Source: Treponema sp. Marseille-Q4130 (lineage in GTDB: Bacteria > Spirochaetota > Spirochaetia > Treponematales > Treponemataceae). From it: a stretch of 64,000 bases of DNA. The translations under genes and the position numbers were made by a program. Numbering within the stretch: the stretch's first letter is position 1; the number at the start of each line of letters is the position of its first letter. The DNA lies in contig NZ_JACSET010000007.1 in NCBI RefSeq assembly GCF_014334325.1, positions 62,001 through 126,000 on the forward strand, written 5' to 3'. Below are positions 45,134-57,443 of the stretch, piece by piece. A model generated the notes under the pieces. It made no database searches, was not told where the DNA came from, and saw nothing but the letters and a program-made list of their open reading frames with translations.

Positions 45134-46135
45134 TCAAATCAGCTCCTGCAGATAAAGCCTGCGTATAAACAGGGCAAGCGCGAATAAGATTACCGCCGCG
45201 ACGATCAATCTGTCGTAATATCGTGTACTTTCGGTGCGCAAATGATACGTCTGCACGACGTTCACTTCCCTGCCGATCGACGAAAGCACGTTTGCCAAAT
45301 CACCGGTCGTCTGCACGCCGTAATATTTTCCGCCGGAAAGGGAGGCGATGCGTTCGAGCGGTGCCGGATCGAAATCGGATTGCAGATAACCGGAATACAC
45401 GCGCCCCGTTTTCGGATCGACGTAATCGAGCGGAGCCGCTCCCTTCGTACCGATGCCGAGCGCATAGACGGCAATGCGATTTTTTTTCGCCAGCTCGGCG
45501 GCCGTTTCGGGATGGATCGAACCGGCATTGTTTTCACCGTCGGTAACGAGAACGATGCATTTTTTCGGAGAAGCCGAAGAGCAAAGGTGATAGACCGCCG
45601 TGCTCAATCCCGTACCGATCGCACTCCCGTCGCCGAGATTCCCGATCGCAAGAGAGTCGAGCCGTGAAAAAAATACGGCACGGTCGATTGTCGGCGGTAC
45701 GACGAGCGCAGCTTCAGTCGCCATCGCGACAAGGCCGAAGGACATGCCGCCGGTTTCCGAAGAGAGTGTACGTATCGCTCTGCGCGCAGCATCGAGCCTC
45801 GTCATATTTGCGATATCCTTTACCGCCATCGACGGACTCGTGTCTACGACAAAGAGGATGTCGGCACCGCGAGACGTATACACCCGCTCCTGATAATAAA
45901 CGACGGGATCGGCAAGGGCGGCAACCGTGAGCGCAAACGCCGCTATGATAAAGATGCGGGAAATAAAAGATGCGGCGCTGCGCAGTCTGCCTTTCCATTC
46001 GAAGGTTTTGCCGCCCCAATCCGAAAGCGTTGCCGGAAACGCCATGCGTGTAAACAAGCCGCACGCTCTCAATATAAAAAGAAAGGGAACGAGCAGGAGC
46101 AAAAAAAACGCCGCAGGATTTCGAAAATCAGGCAT
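45134..46135 (-). CDS. batA: BatA: membrane-anchored VWA protein
   Basis: A 333-residue protein. N-terminal hydrophobic segments (AAFFLLLLVPFLFIL and IIAAFALTVAALADP) frame a VWA domain with intact MIDAS (VVDTSPSMAV...LVTDGENNAG, and the T in GLSTAV region). A final helix lies near the C-terminus (LIVAAVILFALALFI). It overlaps almost exactly with the next gene, batB-like, one base apart. The pair likely form one complex controlled by the MoxR ATPase. Confidence 0.9.
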   Translation of the reverse strand: MPDFRNPAAFFLLLLVPFLFILRACGLFTRMAFPATLSDWGGKTFEWKGRLRSAASFISRIFIIAAFALTVAALADPVVYYQERVYTSRGADILFVVDTSPSMAVKDIANMTRLDAARRAIRTLSSETGGMSFGLVAMATEAALVVPPTIDRAVFFSRLDSLAIGNLGDGSAIGTGLSTAVYHLCSSASPKKCIVLVTDGENNAGSIHPETAAELAKKNRIAVYALGIGTKGAAPLDYVDPKTGRVYSGYLQSDFDPAPLERIASLSGGKYYGVQTTGDLANVLSSIGREVNVVQTYHLRTESTRYYDRLIVAAVILFALALFIRRLYLQELI

Positions 46136-46289
46136 AGGAAGCGCTCCCGAAAAACCTATCGCTTATTCGTGCGGAGCGTTCAATACTCCGCTGCCGCTTG
46201 AAGCTTCGCTGCGAGTCTTCGACAAGGTTGTTCATCAATTCGATTTTAATAAAATGCAAAATAAAATTTATTATTTTTTTGCTATTCAT
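46128..46289 (-). CDS. Possible 53-residue small protein
   Basis: AAGGA stands five bases before the ATG at 46289. The ORF reads MNSKKIINFILHFIKIELMN then a basic Arg/Ser-rich end, and its stop overlaps the batA start by eight bases. It fills the otherwise unexplained 185-base gap in a tightly packed cluster. The first codons are very A/T-rich, unlike its neighbours. No family is recognised; it may be only a translational-coupling ORF. Confidence 0.35.
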   Translation of the reverse strand: MNSKKIINFILHFIKIELMNNLVEDSQRSFKRQRSIERSARISDRFFGSASYA

Positions 46290-46320
46290 TTTATTCCTTT
46301 TCCGAAATCCATACCGCATT

Positions 46321-47322
46321 TCAATCCCGACGGGCGGCACCTTCAAAGCGTTCGACGGCATCGCGCACGATCCTGATAAGAGATGCGCGTTCATCCGTTT
46401 TGAGATCCGCCGCAAACTGCTCTGCAGGCTCCTTTTTCGAATCGATCGAATCGCGGGCGTAGCGCACGTAATCGGTACGCCGCAAAACCGCCGCAAGCGA
46501 CATAGCGCCCGATTGGCTTTTTTCCGACATCGTGCCGGCCGTAATCTTTTCAAAGGTATCCATAATCGCGGAACTCGACACGGCGCTGAATCGATAGCCG
46601 AAGCGGAAATCGAGATAGCGCCTGATAAGCTGCTGCAGTTCCGTGCAAAATTCCGCATCGTTTATTTTATTTCCCGCCCGCTCAAGCCGCTTCAGCCGCC
46701 GGTACGATTCTTTTGCGTTTTTCGCATACGCGCGAAGCAGTTTCCGCGTCGCATAGGCTTCGCACACGGACTGCCATTTTACGATGAGGTTGATCAATGC
46801 GATCAACAGAATGATTGAAAGGACTGCCGCGATGTAGAGCGCGTACATCGTTCCGGGAAGCAAAAGCGGTCCCATGCTTGCGCGCAGCTGCGCGTCGTCC
46901 TTGTCCTGCAGGATCGACGAAACTTCGACACGCAGCCCTTTGATGATAAAGGGAGCTGCCGCACCTCCGTATACGGCGGCGGAAATATCGAACATTGGAA
47001 AATCGATCGCACCGGTATTCCACGGGATAAAGACAAGACGAAACGTATAGAGGAGACCGTTCCGTTCGAGCGACGCATTCAATATCGTATAATCGTCGGT
47101 ATCGGTTTGAAAGGGAAGCGACTTCAACGCAAGTTCACGGGAAAGGACAGCATCGCCCATATCGGCAAAAAAATCGACGGCGGAACGAAACGTACAGCGC
47201 AGTTCGGCCGTATCGCCGACATAGATCGTTTTCGGCATGACTATCTGAGTCGTATCGTCTTCGGCAAAACCGACGGCATGTGCGCTTATCGCAATGCATA
47301 AAAAAATTAATAATTTTTTCAT
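46321..47322 (-). CDS. Bat-cluster membrane protein of unknown function
   Basis: A 333-residue protein with a signal peptide (MKKLLIFLCIAISAHAVGFA). The periplasmic part is beta-rich (IVMPKTIYVGDTAELRCTF). One membrane helix near 185-210 (YIAAVLSIILLIALINLIV) leads to a cytoplasmic helical domain (RRYLDFRFGYRFSAVSSSAIM). The position between DUF58 and BatA matches the gene I recall from Borrelia (BB0174-like). The ATG overlaps the DUF58 stop (ATGA), which fixes the start. Confidence 0.8.
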   Translation of the reverse strand: MKKLLIFLCIAISAHAVGFAEDDTTQIVMPKTIYVGDTAELRCTFRSAVDFFADMGDAVLSRELALKSLPFQTDTDDYTILNASLERNGLLYTFRLVFIPWNTGAIDFPMFDISAAVYGGAAAPFIIKGLRVEVSSILQDKDDAQLRASMGPLLLPGTMYALYIAAVLSIILLIALINLIVKWQSVCEAYATRKLLRAYAKNAKESYRRLKRLERAGNKINDAEFCTELQQLIRRYLDFRFGYRFSAVSSSAIMDTFEKITAGTMSEKSQSGAMSLAAVLRRTDYVRYARDSIDSKKEPAEQFAADLKTDERASLIRIVRDAVERFEGAARRD

Positions 47323-48215
47323 TGTCCCCGCCCCTTGTACGAAAAGAAATTCGAAAGGACGCGGACGATCTCGTCGTCGGTTGAAAGCGCAAGCGGTACG
47401 GCTCCGTGGCGGATGCACGATTCCTGCCAATGCATAAAGCGGCGGCGATTGTCGCTTCTCCATGCGTTTCGAAAGGATGATGACGAAGACGGCAGTACGA
47501 GGCGCACAGCCGTTTCGCTGTCGATAAAGGGCACCGTTCCGATTTCCGGAAGTTCGTTGTCGATCTCATCGACAATGCGCACCGCAACGACATCGTTTTT
47601 TTGTGCGAGAGAAGCGAGGGAAGTAATCCATCCGACCGTCCGGAAGTCGGAAAAGACAAAGACGAGCGACCGCTTTTTTAATAATTTTCCCGCACCCGTA
47701 AGCGCGCTTTCCAGAGCCGAACCGGCAGTGCCGTATTCATCGACTTCATCGAGGCGCGCAAGCAAAAGCATCGTTCGCTTCCGTCCGCTTTCGGGCGCGC
47801 ACGAAAATTGTATGTCGCCGTCGAAAAAAACGGCGCCGATGCTGCTCGCATTTATCTCGGCCGCCATCGCGACAAGGGCTGCCGCTTCGGCTGCCGTGCG
47901 GTAACGCGTTCTGCTTCCCGTACCGCTAAACATCGAAAACGAACGATCTACGACGATAAAGATCTGGAGCTCGCGCTCTTCTTCGAAAAGCTTTACATAG
48001 GGCTTTCCCATGCGCGCGGTGACGTTCCAGTCGATGGCACGCACGTCGTCGCCGCGAAGGTATTCGCGCACGCCGCTGAATTCGATGCCCTGCCCGCGGA
48101 AGAGAGAACGGAAAGAACCCGTTTTAAAACTGTCGGCGAGAGACGCGGCGGTGAGACGGAGCAGAGCCGCCTGTTTTGCGAGCGTTTCCCTGTTGACGGC
48201 GAGCAGGTGTTTCAT
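47319..48215 (-). CDS. DUF58-family protein
   Basis: A 298-residue protein. It carries the DUF58 core motif EFSGVREYLRGDDVRAIDWNVTARMGKPYVKLFEEERE, followed by a degenerate VWA domain (IVVDRSFSMFSGTG). No membrane helix is seen. DUF58 proteins are constant partners of MoxR ATPases and are thought to act as their adaptor or substrate. Three bases separate it from moxR, and its stop overlaps the next start. Confidence 0.93.
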   Translation of the reverse strand: MKHLLAVNRETLAKQAALLRLTAASLADSFKTGSFRSLFRGQGIEFSGVREYLRGDDVRAIDWNVTARMGKPYVKLFEEERELQIFIVVDRSFSMFSGTGSRTRYRTAAEAAALVAMAAEINASSIGAVFFDGDIQFSCAPESGRKRTMLLLARLDEVDEYGTAGSALESALTGAGKLLKKRSLVFVFSDFRTVGWITSLASLAQKNDVVAVRIVDEIDNELPEIGTVPFIDSETAVRLVLPSSSSSFRNAWRSDNRRRFMHWQESCIRHGAVPLALSTDDEIVRVLSNFFSYKGRGQ

Positions 48216-48217
48216 CG

Positions 48218-49210
48218 CTAGGGAACCGGCACGAAATCGAGGATTCGGGAAATGATTTCATCGGCGGTGACGGAATCCGCGGCGGCTTCGTAAGAGAGCA
48301 CGAGGCGGTGACGCATGACGGCGGGAGCCGCAAGCTTAACGTCTTCGGGCAGCACAAACGATCGCCCTTGAAAGAGAGCTGCCGCTTTCGCACACTGTAA
48401 AAGCGCGATGCCCGCACGCGGAGAAGCGCCGAAAGCGATATAGCGCGTAATGTCATGTACGGACGCTTTTTTATCGGGATCGGGGCGCGTTACCGCTGTA
48501 AGCGAGACGATGTATTCGATAAGCGCATCGTCGCACACGATTTTCGAAAGCAATTTTCGAAGCAGGGCGATATCGCTCGAAGTCAAAATCCTGCGTACCG
48601 GAACGGAAGCTGCCGCTCCCCCCGTCTTTACGACGGCGAACTCCTCTTCGGCTTTCGGATAGGGCACGACGATCTTCAGCAAAAAACGGTCGAGCTCCGC
48701 TTCGGGCAAATTGTATGTGCCTTCCTGCTCGATCGGATTTTGCGTCGCAAGCACGAAAAAAGGCTCCGGCAGCGCATACGACGTTTCACCGATCGTCACC
48801 TGCCGCTCTTCCATCGCTTCAAGCATGGCGGACTGCACTTTCGCGCTTGCACGGTTTATCTCGTCGGCGAGTACGACGTTCGCAAACACCGGCCCCTTGC
48901 GCACGGAAAATGTCCCCTTTCCCTGCTCATAGATAAGCGTGCCGGAAACATCGGCGGGAAGCAGATCGGGCGTAAATTGAATGCGTTTAAAATCGAGTCC
49001 CGAAATTTGCGCAAAGGTTTTGACGGCAAGCGTCTTTGCAAGACCCGGCACGCCTTCGAGCAGCACGTGTCCGCCCGCGATAAACGCCGTCATGATACCG
49101 TCAAACAAGACATCCTGACCGATAAGACGTTTGTGCGCTTCAGTACGACATGCTTCGATCAGTGTGCGGCATGCTGCAAGTTCCTCTCCGCCCGCACTGT
49201 ATTTTTCCAT
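48218..49210 (-). CDS. moxR: MoxR-family AAA+ ATPase
   Basis: A 330-residue AAA+ ATPase with Walker A EGVPGLAKT, the MoxR feature FKRIQFTPDLLPADVSGTLIY, Walker B VLADEINRASAK, sensor ATQNPIEQEGTYNLPEAELDRF and the C-terminal lid (FGASPRAGIALLQCAKAAAL). It likely remodels VWA-protein complexes using ATP. It heads the Bat cluster. GAGG lies seven bases before the ATG. Confidence 0.95.
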   Translation of the reverse strand: MEKYSAGGEELAACRTLIEACRTEAHKRLIGQDVLFDGIMTAFIAGGHVLLEGVPGLAKTLAVKTFAQISGLDFKRIQFTPDLLPADVSGTLIYEQGKGTFSVRKGPVFANVVLADEINRASAKVQSAMLEAMEERQVTIGETSYALPEPFFVLATQNPIEQEGTYNLPEAELDRFLLKIVVPYPKAEEEFAVVKTGGAAASVPVRRILTSSDIALLRKLLSKIVCDDALIEYIVSLTAVTRPDPDKKASVHDITRYIAFGASPRAGIALLQCAKAAALFQGRSFVLPEDVKLAAPAVMRHRLVLSYEAAADSVTADEIISRILDFVPVP

Positions 49211-49249
49211 CTCACAACCTCAAGCCTGCATGCATTGCATTGTTATAAT

Positions 49250-49277
49250 TGACAATCTCACCGTATTTCAGAATAAT
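49250..49277 (+). promoter_or_regulatory. Aminotransferase promoter, near-leaderless geometry
   Basis: TTGACA (49250-49255), 16 bases, AATAAT (49272-49277). The ATG at 49288 follows after ten bases, with no ribosome site. Confidence 0.55.
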
Positions 49278-49287
49278 CTATTTTATC

Positions 49288-50589
49288 ATGTTGAACCCTT
49301 TAGCACAAGAATTAAACGAATGCTTAAAAGACACCGTTGCGGGAAAGTTGCTTTCGGACGAAGGATCGCGGATGTATTTTCCGAAAGGGATAATCGCGCA
49401 GAGCGAAGAAGCGAAAAAGGGGGCGTCCAAAGCGAACGGAACGATCGGCATGACGATCATTAACGGAACGCCGGCGATTCTTCCGTCGATTCAAAAAAGC
49501 GTTCCGTCCTTTGACGCCCGTTCTCTTGTCGCATACGCGCCGACGGCAGGGCAAAAAGAGTTCCGCACGATTTGGCAAAAACAGATAATCGACAAAAATC
49601 CGCTTTTAAAAACGAAAAAAATATCTCTGCCCGTCGTCGTACCCGGTCTTACCGCAGGTCTTTCCTATATCGCAGACCTGTTTATAGACGAGACGAAACC
49701 GCTTCTTGCGCCGGATCCGTCGTGGGACAATTATGCGCTCATAGTAGAAGCGAGACGGGGAGCGGAACTGCACCCATTCAATTTCTTTGACAGCGGCAAA
49801 ATCGACACGGTCTCACTTAAAAACGCAGTCAAAAAAGAAGCGGCTTCTTACGGTTCGGTACGGCTCCTGTTCAACTTCCCGCAAAATCCGTCGGGCTACA
49901 GTCCGACGAAAAACGAAGTTGCCGAACTCTGCCGCATCATACGCGAGGCGGCTTCCGGCGGCACAAAATTATTAATTTTATGCGACGACGCGTACTTCGG
50001 TCTCAACTATGAAGACGACATCGAAGCGCAATCGCTCTTTGCTCACATTGCGGACATCCACGAAAACGTGCTCGCCGTAAAAATCGACGGACCGACAAAA
50101 GAAGACTTCGCGTGGGGATTCCGCTGCGGCTTCGTCACCTTCGCTTCAAAAAATTTCAGCGACGAACACTACGATGCGCTTATCAAAAAACTCATGGGTG
50201 TCATACGTTCGTCCGTTTCGTGCAGTGCAACTCCTTCGCAGTCGCTGCTCATACACTCCTATAGCGACCCCGAAAACGAGGTGCAAAAAATCGCATTCCG
50301 AAAAATTCTCGAAGCGCGCTATCGCGCCGTAAGAAGCTTTGTCGATACTCACGAGTCGGGCGCGATCGAAGCACTGCCGTTCAATTCGGGCTATTTTATG
50401 AGCTTCCGCCTCAAAGGGATCGATGCGGAGACATTGCGCAAAAAGCTGCTTTCGGAAAGGGGCATCGGCACGATATCGATCGACGATCGGACGCTCCGCG
50501 TCGCATTCAGCAGCATAGACGAAGATAAAATCGAATCGGTGTATGCCGACATATACGCCGCAGCCGACGAGATGTACCGTGCCCTCTGA
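49288..50589 (+). CDS. PLP-dependent aminotransferase, class I/II
   Basis: A 433-residue fold-type I aminotransferase. The substrate/cofactor motifs are FNFPQNPSGYSPTKNE (the NP-x-G loop), LLILCDDAYFGLNYED (Asp and Tyr for PLP) and AVKIDGPTKEDFAWGFRCG, where K is the Schiff-base Lys and R the phosphate contact. Ends FNSGYFMSFRLKG...LRVAFSS. The substrate amino acid is not clear. It runs divergently from moxR. Confidence 0.9.
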   Translation: MLNPLAQELNECLKDTVAGKLLSDEGSRMYFPKGIIAQSEEAKKGASKANGTIGMTIINGTPAILPSIQKSVPSFDARSLVAYAPTAGQKEFRTIWQKQIIDKNPLLKTKKISLPVVVPGLTAGLSYIADLFIDETKPLLAPDPSWDNYALIVEARRGAELHPFNFFDSGKIDTVSLKNAVKKEAASYGSVRLLFNFPQNPSGYSPTKNEVAELCRIIREAASGGTKLLILCDDAYFGLNYEDDIEAQSLFAHIADIHENVLAVKIDGPTKEDFAWGFRCGFVTFASKNFSDEHYDALIKKLMGVIRSSVSCSATPSQSLLIHSYSDPENEVQKIAFRKILEARYRAVRSFVDTHESGAIEALPFNSGYFMSFRLKGIDAETLRKKLLSERGIGTISIDDRTLRVAFSSIDEDKIESVYADIYAAADEMYRAL

Positions 50590-52009
50590 ATCGACCGCCG
50601 CCCGCGCACTGCCGACGGAACGAAACACCGCTTCATCGTGCAGCGGACTTTCCGCAACAAGCGCCGTTGCATCGTTCTTTTTCCGACCGCTGCCATACGC
50701 TTCATCCCGTACGAGAGCTGTCGGCAACTGTACGGCGCAGGCGTGTAAAAAAATCCTGTGCTACCTTTGCGTTCTTTTTTTATTTACAATATTTTTTGCA
50801 GGCTGTTCACTCAAGCGCGAAACGCTCATCACGATATGGACAAATATCCCCGAATTTACCGAATATGGGGAACTTTTCAACGATACGCACGGCAAAAAAA
50901 AAGTGATCCTCGTCTATAAAAAAAATCCCTCGGAAGCGATCGCATCGAAAGCGGAAAAAAATCCTCCCGACATCGCCGTCGGCCCCTGGCTCCGCACCGA
51001 TAAAACGAGCCGTTTTTTCCGATCAATCGACACGATATTCGACGGGAACGGTATAACGCAATCGATTTTCTATCCCCAGCTGCTTGAAGCGGGAAAGATA
51101 AGACAGGCGTACTACCTGCTACCGGTGAGCTTCAATCTGCCGGCCGTCATCTTTTCTCGAGAAAACGCGGCGGCAGTCGAAGACAATTACACGCTGTCGA
51201 TCGAACAGATAAAAGCGGCGGGAGCCGCATTCAACGTACAGCAAAAAAACGGCGTCTATACGCGCATCGGATTTGCCCCTCAGGCGGGTAACAGCTTTCT
51301 TTATTTTACGGCGAAAGCGAAAGGCGCGCAGTTCCGCGAATATAAATCGTCGTTTACGTGGAACGCCGACAAACTTTCCGACGCAATCGCCTACCTCAAA
51401 AACTGGTCGAAAACCGTAAACACTTCTTCGGAAGCGGAACGGGATTTCACGTATAAATACCTGTCCGTGCCGAATTTCAAACGTGTCACGTCCGGACGCA
51501 CGCTGTTCGCATACATCACGAGCGATGCGCTGTTCAGTCTCACGCCCGAACAATCCGAAATGCTCGACTACCGTTGGATCTACGACGGAAACAAAATACC
51601 GATCGAAGATTCCTTCGTCACGCTCGGAATTCCTAAGGGCGCAAAACACCCGAACGCCGCATACGATTTTATTGTATGGTTTTTGAGTGCGGAAACCCAG
51701 CGCGCCATACTTGAACGCAAAGCGAAACAAAACCTCGACATACACCAATTCGGTATCGCAGGCGGTTTTTCTTCGATCAAAGAAGTGAACGAACACATCC
51801 TTCCGCTGTATAAAACGATGCTTTTGACAAATACGCCGCCAACCGATATGCTCGGCGTACCGGAAAAGCTGCCTGCCGATTGGGAAATTATTAAAGAGCA
51901 GATCATCGTTCCGTACCTCAGGGACGAAGTGCAAAACACGGGCGGTGCACCCGTCGCCGATTTGCCCTCACGTATCGCAAACAGGGCGAAACCGAGCTAC
52001 GAACAATAG
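50543..52009 (+). CDS. Extracellular solute-binding lipoprotein, start unclear
   Basis: The mature part begins after KKILCYLCVLFLFTIFFAGC, a good lipobox signal core at about 50749-50808. It continues as a type-II solute-binding protein (ETLITIWTNIPEFTEYGELFND; FVTLGIPKGAKHPNAAYDFIVWFLSAETQRAIL), suiting sugar or polyol uptake, although no permease genes adjoin it. In this frame the only ATG/GTG starts are at 50543 and 50579, inside or at the end of the aminotransferase gene, giving an odd N-terminal extension of about 60-70 residues. See the finding on the seven-A run at 50746. Confidence 0.75.
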   Translation: MPTYTPQPTRCTVPSESTAARALPTERNTASSCSGLSATSAVASFFFRPLPYASSRTRAVGNCTAQACKKILCYLCVLFLFTIFFAGCSLKRETLITIWTNIPEFTEYGELFNDTHGKKKVILVYKKNPSEAIASKAEKNPPDIAVGPWLRTDKTSRFFRSIDTIFDGNGITQSIFYPQLLEAGKIRQAYYLLPVSFNLPAVIFSRENAAAVEDNYTLSIEQIKAAGAAFNVQQKNGVYTRIGFAPQAGNSFLYFTAKAKGAQFREYKSSFTWNADKLSDAIAYLKNWSKTVNTSSEAERDFTYKYLSVPNFKRVTSGRTLFAYITSDALFSLTPEQSEMLDYRWIYDGNKIPIEDSFVTLGIPKGAKHPNAAYDFIVWFLSAETQRAILERKAKQNLDIHQFGIAGGFSSIKEVNEHILPLYKTMLLTNTPPTDMLGVPEKLPADWEIIKEQIIVPYLRDEVQNTGGAPVADLPSRIANRAKPSYEQ

Positions 52010-52011
52010 AA

Positions 52012-53007
52012 TCAATAGCGTATGCTCGCTGCAATGGGCAAATGATCGGAATAGCCCTTTCCCGTGTACATCGCATACCGAACCGGGATGCCTTCTTCGT
52101 CCGCCCACGGTCCGTCCGTTTCCGCCGCAAACGAAAGGACTTTAGCTTGTCCCGCCGTAAAAAAATGATCGATGCGCTCCCCTTTACCCTCGTAATAATA
52201 GCTGTACATCCCGCACGCATTTTCCGAAAGCCACGGCGATTTGACAAGCGCTTCCGATACGGTACCGAAACCCGCCCCATACAAAACGACAGCGTCCCCT
52301 TCGCCCCCCTTCGAAAACTCGCCGATATCGCGATTGAAGTCTCCGCAGGCGACGGCGGCGCTTCCGTTCGTCTCAAGCAGCAATCGGGCAAGGACGGATT
52401 CCTGCCAGCTCCGCCACAGAGCGCTTTCTTTTTCTCCTCCCAATTTCGACTTCCAGTGATTGACACAGAGCGTAAGAGAGCGGGAGCCTTGCAGCACGGA
52501 CACACAGATGACGGGACGCATGCGCGGTTGTTTTGTATGAGTGCGGATATCGAGGGTATGAACGGTCATCGCGTGAAGCGGCCGGCGGGAAAGCACGGCA
52601 CATCCGAGCGCGTCGCCATGCGCCTTTGCAAAACATACATAGCTCCAATTTTTTTTAGCATCCCACGCGCCGCCTGCCAGCATATTTGCGATATCGTACA
52701 TAACGCCTTCGTTTTCGATTTCTTCGAAAACGTATACGTCCGCGTTGAGGTTTTTAATCGCACCGCAGAGACGGCCGAGCCGGGCGGTATATTCGTCCCT
52801 TCCCCACTTCGATTTAGGCGATTTGAATTCGGCGTATTCGCATCCGTCCGCGTTCGCATCGAAAAAGGTCTGTACGTTCCAGTTTACGATGCGGATCGTC
52901 CGGACGCCCTCTTCCCGTTCTCTTTCCTTCGCACCTTCGGCGGACACCGCGCAGCCCGCGCCGAACAAAAAGAGCGGTAAAAAACACGCGATCGTTATTT
53001 TTTTCAT
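52012..53007 (-). CDS. Endonuclease/exonuclease/phosphatase-family lipoprotein
   Basis: A 331-residue exported EEP-fold protein. Signal peptide MKKITIACFLPLFLFGAGC ends in a lipobox Cys at 19. The fold markers are RIVNWNVQTFF, VYVFEEIENE (metal Glu), CVNHWKSKLGGE, ACGDFNRDIG and the closing YSDHLPIAASI (catalytic SDH). Such proteins cleave nucleic acids or phosphoesters outside the cytoplasm, perhaps to salvage nucleotides. GGAG lies eight bases before the ATG. It converges with the solute-binding gene. Confidence 0.9.
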   Translation of the reverse strand: MKKITIACFLPLFLFGAGCAVSAEGAKEREREEGVRTIRIVNWNVQTFFDANADGCEYAEFKSPKSKWGRDEYTARLGRLCGAIKNLNADVYVFEEIENEGVMYDIANMLAGGAWDAKKNWSYVCFAKAHGDALGCAVLSRRPLHAMTVHTLDIRTHTKQPRMRPVICVSVLQGSRSLTLCVNHWKSKLGGEKESALWRSWQESVLARLLLETNGSAAVACGDFNRDIGEFSKGGEGDAVVLYGAGFGTVSEALVKSPWLSENACGMYSYYYEGKGERIDHFFTAGQAKVLSFAAETDGPWADEEGIPVRYAMYTGKGYSDHLPIAASIRY

Positions 53008-53166
53008 AGAGCTTCTCCGTGCGTCGATTTCGACTTCACCTTATAATCGTCGACGTTTTGCATTTTTACGCGGGTTTTGCGGAAAAGATTTTGCGGAAAA
53101 ACGTCATAAAAATCGCATTACAGCTCGATACCGGACAAGCGTTTTCTACAAAGATTGCCCGTACAC

Positions 53167-53195
53167 TTTCCCTTACGGGGGAAATCATCTATACT
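53167..53195 (+). promoter_or_regulatory. dnaE promoter, leaderless geometry
   Basis: TTTCCC (53167-53172, weak), 17 bases, TATACT (53190-53195). The ATG at 53202 follows after six bases, with no ribosome site. Confidence 0.5.
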
Positions 53196-53201
53196 GACGG
53201 T

Positions 53202-56777
<3,576 letters not shown>

Positions 56778-56791
56778 ATATTGTAAGAGGA

Positions 56792-56819
56792 ACCTCTAAA
56801 AACTGCAGTTTTTAGAGGT
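56792..56819. repeat. Perfect 28-base palindrome between dnaE and yggT
   Basis: ACCTCTAAAAACTG (56792-56805) meets its exact complement. The inner arms CTAAAAAC/GTTTTTAG are shared with the hairpin at 41423-41445. It lies 14 bases after the dnaE stop and 24 before the next ATG. Confidence 0.8.
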
Positions 56820-56843
56820 AACTTTGAAAATGCGAGGATACAC

Positions 56844-57440
56844 ATGGTAAGATATGTTATCGCGACGCTTATACGGCTCATCAATATCTATTCGTTTTTG
56901 TGTTTTATACGGATAATACTCACGTGGATTCCGGGCGCACAGTATTCGGCGCCGGGCAGGATTTTGTCGGCGCTGTGCGATCCGTTTTTAAATATATTCC
57001 GCGGCACGAGGTGGATGCAGATCGGCTCGCTCGATTTTTCCCCCGCGGTTTCGATCGGACTTTTGTACGCGATTTCCTATATTCTCCAAAATATTTTGAT
57101 GACCGGACGTCTGTACCTCGGCGCCGTTCTTGCAATCGTTATCGGTATGGCGTGGTCTATCGTCAATTCACTTGCATTGTTTTTGCTCGTTTTGCTCATC
57201 ATCAGATTTATCGTCATCCTTTCGCAAAAGCGGGCGAACTACTACGGCTCGCTTTGGTCGCAGCTCGATTACGCGCTCGAACCCTTTGTACACCGCATTT
57301 CCCGCATATTTACGGGAAATAAATTCGTCGGCTATAAAACCTCTCTCGGCATCACGATCGCCGCGCTCATCGGTATTTTGGCGGGCGGCCATTACCTTTT
57401 CAAATGGCTTATAAAAATCGTACAGCAGCTGCCGTTTTAA
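56844..57440 (+). CDS. YggT-family membrane protein
   Basis: A 198-residue protein with two YGGT units. Each has a paired hydrophobic stretch with the ILTWIPGAQYSAPGRILSALCDPFLNIFR-type motif (present in full in the first unit; the second is YALEPFVHRISRIF). Four membrane helices are expected. Family members have been tied to osmotic shock resistance and division-related membrane organisation in other phyla. GAGGA lies before the ATG. It is followed by recG after three bases. Confidence 0.88.
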   Translation: MVRYVIATLIRLINIYSFLCFIRIILTWIPGAQYSAPGRILSALCDPFLNIFRGTRWMQIGSLDFSPAVSIGLLYAISYILQNILMTGRLYLGAVLAIVIGMAWSIVNSLALFLLVLLIIRFIVILSQKRANYYGSLWSQLDYALEPFVHRISRIFTGNKFVGYKTSLGITIAALIGILAGGHYLFKWLIKIVQQLPF

Positions 57441-57443
57441 ATA

